Source: an uncultured Flavobacteriia bacterium (lineage in GTDB: Bacteria > Bacteroidota > Bacteroidia > Flavobacteriales_D > Crocinitomicaceae). Taken from it: DNA of 19,748 bases. The notes beneath the pieces are model-generated. The model had not been told where the DNA came from, searched no databases, and saw only the letters and a list, made by a program, of their open reading frames with translations. The translations under genes and the position numbers were made by a program. The stretch spans positions 1 through 19,748 of the forward strand of contig CAIYXD010000279.1 in the NCBI GenBank assembly GCA_903930085.1. The letters run 5' to 3'. Below, piece by piece: positions 14,346-19,748 of this stretch (the stretch's first letter is position 1; every line of letters begins with the position of its first letter).

Positions 14346-15800
14346 CTAATTTTTTTCCACTGGTTTACAAACTTCTATCACTTCACCCAATAAGGTTGCT
14401 GAGGTGCAATCGTTTATTTTCACAAGCACATAATTTCCTTTTTCAAAGTTCCCGATTGGAAACACAACCATCGCATTTCGCCCATTTCGTCCGCACATAA
14501 ATTCCTGCGATTTCTTGGAAAATCCTTCAATTAATACTTTATATATGTTGCCTACTTGCTTTTTGTTATTGATATGCGAATGGGCGCGCTGTTTTTCAAC
14601 TATTTCCGATAAACGTTTTCCTTTTATTTCCTCCGGAATATCGTCTGTAAAGCGTCTTTCAGCCAATGTTTTAGGGCGTTCAGAGTATTTATACATATAG
14701 GCAAAATCGTATTCTACATAATCCATCAAGGTTAACGTTTCCGCATGTTCTTCGTCTGTTTCTTCGCAAAAACCGGTAATCATATCCGTTGAAATTCCAC
14801 AATCGGGTACAATTTTTTTAATCGAATCGATACGATTCATATACCATTCTCTGGAATATCCTCGGTTCATGCGCTCTAAAACTTTCGAATTCCCAGATTG
14901 CACTGGCAAATGAATGTTAGAACAGATGTTTTCATATTTTGCCATAACATGCAGCACATCGTCGGTCATATCTTTTGGATGGGATGTAGAGAATCGTACA
15001 CGTAAATCTGGAGAAACCAAAGCTACCATTTCCATTAATTGAGAGAAATTAGTTGTTGGAATCTCAACATCTTTTATTTCTCCTTTGCTTGTTAAATTCC
15101 AACGGTAACTATCCACATTTTGTCCTAATAATGTGACTTCACGGTATCCTTTTGCGAAAAGATCTTCGCATTCTTCAATAATTGTTTTTGGATCTCTAGA
15201 TCGTTCACGTCCACGGGTGAAAGGCACCACGCAAAAGGAACACATGTTATCGCATCCGCGCGTGATGGAGACGAAACTGGAAACACCACCAAGATCTAAT
15301 CGAACCGGCGAAATATCTGCGTAGGTCTCATCGCGCGAGAGCAAAACATTCACGGCTTTTTGGCCTGTTCCAACTTCTTCTACTAAATTCAACAAATCGC
15401 GGTACGCATCCGGACCTGCAACAAGATCTACTAATTTTTCTTCTTCCAGCAGCGTTTTTTTTAAACGCTCTGCCATGCAGCCTAAAATTCCTACAATTAA
15501 TTCCGGCTTATCTTTCTTTTTTTGTTTTAAATCGCCTAATCTTGTTCGAACGCGTGTTTCTGCATTTTCTCGGATGGAACAGGTATTGATTAAAATAACA
15601 TCTGCCTCGTCCAAATTACGCGTAGTTGCATATCCGCCTTTCGCCATAATGGAAGCTACAACTTCGCTATCCGAAAAGTTCATCGCACAGCCATAACTTT
15701 CCACATAGAGTTTCTTACTGCCTGAATTTGCTGCAGTTTCAATTACAGTTGCTTCTCCTTGCCTGTTTTCGTCAATTACTTTTGTGCTTTCAATATGCAT
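14346..15800 (-). CDS. miaB: tRNA-2-methylthio-N6-dimethylallyladenosine synthase MiaB
   Basis: Radical-SAM methylthiotransferase that adds a methylthio group to i6A37 of tRNAs reading UNN codons. The 484-residue protein shows the order expected. The N-terminal methylthiotransferase domain has three cluster cysteines, C38 (YGCAMN), C74 and C108. The radical-SAM motif CxxxCxxC lies at C183, C187 and C190 (GCDNMCSFC). A C-terminal TRAM domain occupies about 418-478. The QSGNSKVLERMNRGYSREWY segment in the middle is characteristic. Residues before about 28 are not conserved in the family, so a later start is conceivable, but the ATG at 15800 lies about 26 bases downstream of a strong promoter and is kept. 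It is the first gene of the leftward operon ending with secG, and divergent from topA. Confidence 0.97.
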   Translation of the reverse strand: MHIESTKVIDENRQGEATVIETAANSGSKKLYVESYGCAMNFSDSEVVASIMAKGGYATTRNLDEADVILINTCSIRENAETRVRTRLGDLKQKKKDKPELIVGILGCMAERLKKTLLEEEKLVDLVAGPDAYRDLLNLVEEVGTGQKAVNVLLSRDETYADISPVRLDLGGVSSFVSITRGCDNMCSFCVVPFTRGRERSRDPKTIIEECEDLFAKGYREVTLLGQNVDSYRWNLTSKGEIKDVEIPTTNFSQLMEMVALVSPDLRVRFSTSHPKDMTDDVLHVMAKYENICSNIHLPVQSGNSKVLERMNRGYSREWYMNRIDSIKKIVPDCGISTDMITGFCEETDEEHAETLTLMDYVEYDFAYMYKYSERPKTLAERRFTDDIPEEIKGKRLSEIVEKQRAHSHINNKKQVGNIYKVLIEGFSKKSQEFMCGRNGRNAMVVFPIGNFEKGNYVLVKINDCTSATLLGEVIEVCKPVEKN

Positions 15801-15831
15801 AATGCGTTTTATTCAATTTCAAAAATGTAAA

Positions 15832-15863
15832 CAAAAGTAACCAAAAAAGAATAGTGTGTCAAA
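15832..15863 (-). promoter_or_regulatory. promoter of the miaB-secG operon
   Basis: On the minus strand TTTG (plus 15860-15863), a 20-base spacer and TACTTTTG (plus 15832-15839) exactly match the Bacteroidota TTG / TAnnTTTG promoter. The predicted start lies about 25 bases before the miaB ATG. This is the clearest promoter in the window. Confidence 0.8.
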
Positions 15864-15999
15864 ATGGCAGTTTTAAATTTTACCAATTTTTCTTAATTTC
15901 CAACACATCACAATTGCCTCAAATGCAGAATGGAATTGTAATAGATTGTTCCGTATTTTGATCTAATTTGGTTGAATTAAGGATTAGAAGATTTTTTCA

Positions 16000-16032
16000 T
16001 TTGTAAATTGAATTGAAATAAACTTACTTTTG
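16000..16032 (+). promoter_or_regulatory. promoter of topA
   Basis: TTTG at 16000-16003, a 21-base spacer and TACTTTTG at 16025-16032 exactly match the consensus. The -7 octamer is identical to that of the divergent miaB promoter. The leader before the ATG at 16072 would be about 34 bases. This also shows that the in-frame TTG at 16030 is part of the promoter, not the start codon. Confidence 0.8.
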
Positions 16033-16071
16033 CAACTTAATTTTTTGTTGAAATTACGAAATCAAAAATCA

Positions 16072-18501
16072 ATGGCTAAAAATCTCGTTATAGTTGAGTC
16101 ACCTGCAAAGGCAAAAACAATCGAAGGATATCTTGGAAAAGACTTTGTTGTGAAATCTAGTTTTGGTCACGTTCGTGATTTAGCAAAAAAAGGACTAGCT
16201 ATCGATATTGAGAACGACTTTAATCCGCAATACGAAGTTTCCCCAGATAAGAAACAAATTGTTGCAGAATTAAAGAAACTTGCAAAGGAGGCCGAAACGG
16301 TATGGCTTGCAACGGACGAGGACCGCGAAGGAGAAGCAATTTCTTGGCACTTATTCGAAACGTTGAATCTGGAAAAAAAAGACACCAAACGAATCACCTT
16401 CAACGAAATTACCAAACCAGCAATTTTGAAAGCGATTGAAAAACCGCGAAAAATCAATAAAGAACTAGTGGATGCGCAGCAGGCTCGACGTGTATTGGAT
16501 AGAATTGTAGGCTTTGAGTTGTCGCCAGTACTTTGGAAAAAAGTGAGACCAAGTTTGTCTGCCGGACGCGTGCAATCTGTTGCTGTGCGTTTGATTGTCG
16601 ACAGAGAAAGAGAAATTGACAAGCACAATTCAGAGAGTTTTTACCGCGTAAATGCACTGTTCACAGCAGCTAACGGGAAAATTAAAGCAGAACTATCCAA
16701 GCAATTAACGTCTGAACAGCAAGCAATCGATTTGTTGAATGCGTGTAAAGGTGCAAAATTCACTATAGAAGATGTTCAGCAAAAACCAGCAACCAAAACG
16801 CCGTCTGCACCCTTCACAACTTCAACGTTACAGCAGGAAGCGAGTTTGAAACTTGGATTTTCCGTTTCAAGAACCATGTCTGTTGCACAAAGATTATACG
16901 AAGCGGGACGAATTACATACATGCGAACCGATTCTGTTAATCTTTCCGATACAGCACTAAATGGTGCGAAAGATGAGATTCAGCGCGCCTATGGAAACGA
17001 ATATTCGAATCCAACAAAATATAAAACAAAGAACACGAACGCACAAGAAGCCCACGAAGCAATTCGTCCGACCGATTTTGGTGTGCATTCTATAACTGGT
17101 GAACGCGAAGAGGAACGTTTGTACGACTTAATTTGGAAGCGCTCGATTGCATCTCAAATGGCGCAAGCAAAACTAGAACGAACTACCATTAAAATTTCTA
17201 CTCCTGCAATAACAGAGGTTTTTAATGCAAAAGGTGAAGTAATCAAGTTTGATGGTTTTCTGCGTGTTTACATGGAATCAAACGTTGAACAGGAAGAAGA
17301 GGAAGATGACGAGGAACAAACAGAAGGTTTATTGCCAAGCGTAAAACCTGGTGAACAAGTCAAAAACGAGGAAATTATTGCTTTGGAAAGATTCTCAAGA
17401 GCGCCGGCGCGATATGTGGAGGCTTCACTTGTGAAAAAAATGGAGGAACTAGGAATTGGACGTCCTTCAACTTACGCACCAACGATTTCAACTATTCAAA
17501 AAAGAGGATATGTCGAAAAACAGGAGCGAGAAGGAGCAGAGAGAAAATACCAGGTTAAAAAATTAAAAAACGATCAGTTAGCTGAGGAAGAACGAACCGA
17601 AATAACTGGTAAAGAGAAAAATAAATTATCTCCAACAGATATAGGTATTGTTGTAACAGATTTCTTGAAAGAACATTTTGAGCGGATAATGGATTACAAT
17701 TTTACTGCTAAAGTTGAGGAGGAGTTCGACGAAATCGCGAAAGGACTTGTTCAATGGACGGATATGTTGCACAAATTCTATGATCCATTTCATAAAAATG
17801 TTACCGAAACGTTAGAGCATTCTGAAAGAGCAACTGGTGAAAGAGAATTAGGCATGCATCCGGTAAGTGGAAAGAAAATAATTGCGCGAATTGGTCGCTT
17901 TGGACCAATGGTTCAAATTGGTGATGAACAAGTAGATGGCGAGAAACCACAATTTGCTTCTTTGCAGAAAGAGCAGTCAATTGGTACAATAACCTTAGAG
18001 CAAGCGTTGGAATTGTTTAAATTACCTAGAACTCTTGGTGAATTCGAAGATTTGACGGTAAAAGCAAATCTTGGTCGTTTTGGACCTTACATTCAGCACG
18101 GAAAAATTTTCGCATCCATCCCAAAAGAGGAAAGTCCAATGTCAATTACCTTGGATCGAGCAATCGAAATAATTTTGGAGAAACGTGAGGCGGATGCGAA
18201 TAAATTGATAAAAGTTTTCCCTGAAAATGAAGAAGTTCAACTGCTAAATGGCCGCTGGGGAGCTTATCTAAAAATTGGAAAAGATAATTTCAAACTACCG
18301 AAAGGAACAGAAGCTGAAAAATTAACATTGGAAGAATGTCTGATCATCGCTGAAAACCAACCAAGATCCAAAAAAGGTGGCGCGGCAAAGAAAGTTGCAG
18401 CTAAAACGTCAACGGTTAAAAAACCTGTTGCAAAGAAGCCAGCAGCGAAAAAGCCCGCAGCTAAAAAACCAGCAGCTAAAAAAGTAGTAAAGAAAAAATA
18501 A
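16072..18501 (+). CDS. topA: DNA topoisomerase I (type IA)
   Basis: Relaxes negatively supercoiled DNA by single-strand cleavage and passage. The 809-residue protein starts with MAKNLVIVESPAKAKTIEGY, the Toprim opening. The Toprim acidic motif TDEDREGE has D82 and D84, and the catalytic tyrosine is Y283 in RITYMRTDSVNLS. Instead of C-terminal zinc fingers it has topoisomerase C-terminal repeats marked by RFGPMVQIG, RFGPYIQHG and RWGAYLKIG (about residues 620-745). It ends in a Lys/Ala/Pro tail of PAAKK units, which probably binds DNA. An acidic insert (EQEEEEDDEEQTEG) lies near residue 408. An upstream TTG at 16030 would add 14 residues but sits in the promoter. It is divergent from miaB and followed by its own terminator. 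Confidence 0.98.
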   Translation: MAKNLVIVESPAKAKTIEGYLGKDFVVKSSFGHVRDLAKKGLAIDIENDFNPQYEVSPDKKQIVAELKKLAKEAETVWLATDEDREGEAISWHLFETLNLEKKDTKRITFNEITKPAILKAIEKPRKINKELVDAQQARRVLDRIVGFELSPVLWKKVRPSLSAGRVQSVAVRLIVDREREIDKHNSESFYRVNALFTAANGKIKAELSKQLTSEQQAIDLLNACKGAKFTIEDVQQKPATKTPSAPFTTSTLQQEASLKLGFSVSRTMSVAQRLYEAGRITYMRTDSVNLSDTALNGAKDEIQRAYGNEYSNPTKYKTKNTNAQEAHEAIRPTDFGVHSITGEREEERLYDLIWKRSIASQMAQAKLERTTIKISTPAITEVFNAKGEVIKFDGFLRVYMESNVEQEEEEDDEEQTEGLLPSVKPGEQVKNEEIIALERFSRAPARYVEASLVKKMEELGIGRPSTYAPTISTIQKRGYVEKQEREGAERKYQVKKLKNDQLAEEERTEITGKEKNKLSPTDIGIVVTDFLKEHFERIMDYNFTAKVEEEFDEIAKGLVQWTDMLHKFYDPFHKNVTETLEHSERATGERELGMHPVSGKKIIARIGRFGPMVQIGDEQVDGEKPQFASLQKEQSIGTITLEQALELFKLPRTLGEFEDLTVKANLGRFGPYIQHGKIFASIPKEESPMSITLDRAIEIILEKREADANKLIKVFPENEEVQLLNGRWGAYLKIGKDNFKLPKGTEAEKLTLEECLIIAENQPRSKKGGAAKKVAAKTSTVKKPVAKKPAAKKPAAKKPAAKKVVKKK
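18424..18483 (+). repeat. 15-bp tandem repeat in the TopA tail (PAAKK units)
   Basis: Four consecutive 15-base units encode PVAKK, PAAKK, PAAKK and PAAKK, giving a histone-H1-like basic tail. Units vary at third positions. The length of such tails often differs between strains. Confidence 0.88.
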
Positions 18502-18520
18502 AATTGTATAAAATAATTCC

Positions 18521-18556
18521 AAAAAAAGGTTAGCTATTGGTTAACCTTTTTTGTTT
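18521..18556 (+). terminator. rho-independent terminator of topA
   Basis: The stem aaaaaaggtta (18522-18532) pairs with taacctttttt (18542-18552) around a nine-base loop. The T side doubles as the T run. It lies 20 bases after the topA stop. Confidence 0.85.
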
Positions 18557-18729
18557 TCTGAACTTTCCAATTAATGTTACGCATTTACATTTCCTAAACA
18601 GTAGGAATTCCTTTTTTGCGCGCTCCAGGATCTTTTTAACAATAAATAATGGGCAAAACGATCATCTTTTAAACATTGCACTCTTTAATACTTTCAAGCG
18701 CCTTTAAACCGTTGTCTTTTTATTTCATA

Positions 18730-18737
18730 TAGCTTTG
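18730..18737 (+). promoter_or_regulatory. TAGCTTTG -7 element before the arginase-like gene
   Basis: TAGCTTTG is an exact TAnnTTTG match 13 bases before the ATG at 18751. The nearest upstream TTG (18712-18714) gives a spacer of only 15 bases, a little short. The leader would be about eight bases. The rest of the 249-base gap after topA holds only the terminator and the short palindrome aggaattcct (18603-18612). Confidence 0.5.
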
Positions 18738-18750
18738 AAAAAAATACAGA

Positions 18751-19748
18751 ATGAAGGATATTTCCATTTATTTCAAACCTGTTGATCAGGATGAATCTTA
18801 TTCAGACCAGCAAGTTGGGTTCAATATTAACATACACAAGGATAATTTTCCTGAAATTAGTTCAGGAGGAATTGCTTTGATTTATGTGCCTGAATTTAGA
18901 GGGGAAAAACACTTAAACCCAAATCGAAATGCAGCATCCTTCAGAAGTTTTTTTTACCAGTTGAACCTTGGGATAGATTGGAAAATGCCTCTATATGATT
19001 TGGGAGATATTTTACCTGGAAATGAGTTGAACGACACCTATTTTGCAGTTAGTCAGGTTGTTGCGGAATTGGTCAAGCGGAAAGTGATTCCAGTAATTGT
19101 TGGTGGAAGTCAAGACTTAACACTTGCGGTTTACAAAGGTTACGAGCAGCTGGAGCAAATGGTTAACCTGTGTTCTATCGACTATAAATTAGACCTTGGC
19201 AATCCCGAAGATCCGATTTCGTCCGATGGATTTTTAAGCCATCTTCTGCTCCAAAGACCTTGCTATTTATTTAACCATTCCAATATTGGACTGCAAGCAC
19301 CTTTCGCATCTAAATCAGAATTGGATCTTTTTGATAAATTGTACTTTGACATGTGCAGATTGGGAGAATTTAACGCGGATTTCAAAAAAGCAGAGCCTTT
19401 ATTGCGCAATTCTGACATTCTGAGTATTGATTTTAAAAGTATTCGTGCCTCTGAATTAAGACAAGCAGAATACATGTATCCAAATGGATTTTATGCCGAT
19501 CAAATTTGTCAAATTGCTAAATATGCCGGAATCAGCGATAAACTTACAAGTTTTGGGGTGTTTAATTACGATCCAGAAAGTATCCCGGGCAGTGTATCCG
19601 CTATTCTTGCGCAAATAATCTGGTATTTTATAGATGGCGTTTCCCAAAGGAAAGGTGATTTTCCAATCGGTAGCAAAAGAGATTACATGAAATTCACCGT
19701 TCATTTGGACGATTTCAAAGACGAAGTAATCTTCTATAAAAGCAATAA
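18751..19748 (+). CDS. arginase/formimidoylglutamase-family protein with degenerate metal site (3' end cut by window)
   Basis: The reading frame is open from the ATG at 18751 to the end of the window, giving 332 residues of a protein that continues beyond it. Order and spacing of motifs match the ureohydrolase (arginase, agmatinase, formimidoylglutamase) fold: VIVGGSQDLTLAVYKGYE (115-132), SIDYKLDLG (142-150) and DILSIDFKSIRASE (222-235). In active enzymes these are GGxHD, DAHxD and SxDxDxxDP, supplying six Mn ligands. Here the two histidines are Q121 and K146 and one aspartate is K229, while D144, D148 and D227 remain. Both metal ions would lose ligands, so hydrolase activity is doubtful. 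Proteins like this are often labelled formimidoylglutamase by homology. A scaffold or binding role is more likely. It lies just after topA but has its own -7 element. Confidence 0.85.
   Translation, partial: MKDISIYFKPVDQDESYSDQQVGFNINIHKDNFPEISSGGIALIYVPEFRGEKHLNPNRNAASFRSFFYQLNLGIDWKMPLYDLGDILPGNELNDTYFAVSQVVAELVKRKVIPVIVGGSQDLTLAVYKGYEQLEQMVNLCSIDYKLDLGNPEDPISSDGFLSHLLLQRPCYLFNHSNIGLQAPFASKSELDLFDKLYFDMCRLGEFNADFKKAEPLLRNSDILSIDFKSIRASELRQAEYMYPNGFYADQICQIAKYAGISDKLTSFGVFNYDPESIPGSVSAILAQIIWYFIDGVSQRKGDFPIGSKRDYMKFTVHLDDFKDEVIFYKSN

Noticed and set aside
16030..16071. TTG start giving topA 14 extra residues
   Set aside because: It overlaps an excellent -7 promoter element, and family members begin at MAKNLVIVESPAK.
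18603..18618. Palindrome aggaattcct followed by T run as a second terminator
   Set aside because: The ten-base palindrome has no loop, so the hairpin would be only about three pairs long. It is more likely chance.

Overview
The window is about 19.7 kb of AT-rich, densely coded chromosomal DNA from a member of the Bacteroidota, most likely a flavobacterium of the Fluviicola/Crocinitomicaceae type. Three things support this. Several genes are preceded by the phylum's promoter signature (TTG / TAnnTTTG) and not by strong Shine-Dalgarno sequences. There is a surface lipoprotein with the CxNGxxDxGExxxDCG motif common in this phylum. The block miaB - sigma54 activator - lptE - TPR protein - secG - groES - groEL is an arrangement I recall from flavobacteria. 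The genus is a guess. I see no insertion sequence, prophage, CRISPR array, tRNA or rRNA.

Left part (1-6576). A leftward operon carries uracil phosphoribosyltransferase (upp), a small membrane protein and the start of a YjjG-like HAD nucleotidase that runs off the window edge. Divergent from it, a rightward operon carries an MsbA-like ABC exporter, a signal-less periplasmic-binding-protein-like protein and ferrochelatase (hemH). S-adenosylhomocysteine hydrolase (ahcY) follows, with its own promoter element and a clear terminator.

Middle (6577-8799). This holds the longest gene-free stretch, with a probable small structured RNA on the minus strand. Next come a two-gene rightward unit (Cys-rich lipoprotein, exported probable outer-membrane protein) and a pair of convergent terminators.

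Right-centre (8800-15839). A long leftward array is read from a strong promoter before miaB: miaB, a sensor-less sigma54 activator, lptE, an acidic TPR protein and secG. It ends at a terminator, immediately followed by a separate promoter for groES-groEL. The array joins tRNA modification, LPS-transport assembly, protein export and folding.

Right end (15840-19748). topA is transcribed rightward, divergent from miaB. It is followed by a protein of the arginase/formimidoylglutamase fold, cut by the window end, in which three of the six expected metal ligands are replaced.

The least ordinary items are the minus-strand RNA candidate, the degenerate arginase-like protein, the cytosolic binding protein coupled to an exporter, and the pairing of upp with a YjjG-type nucleotidase. 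No complete new defence or mobile system is visible. Most of the window is core housekeeping.
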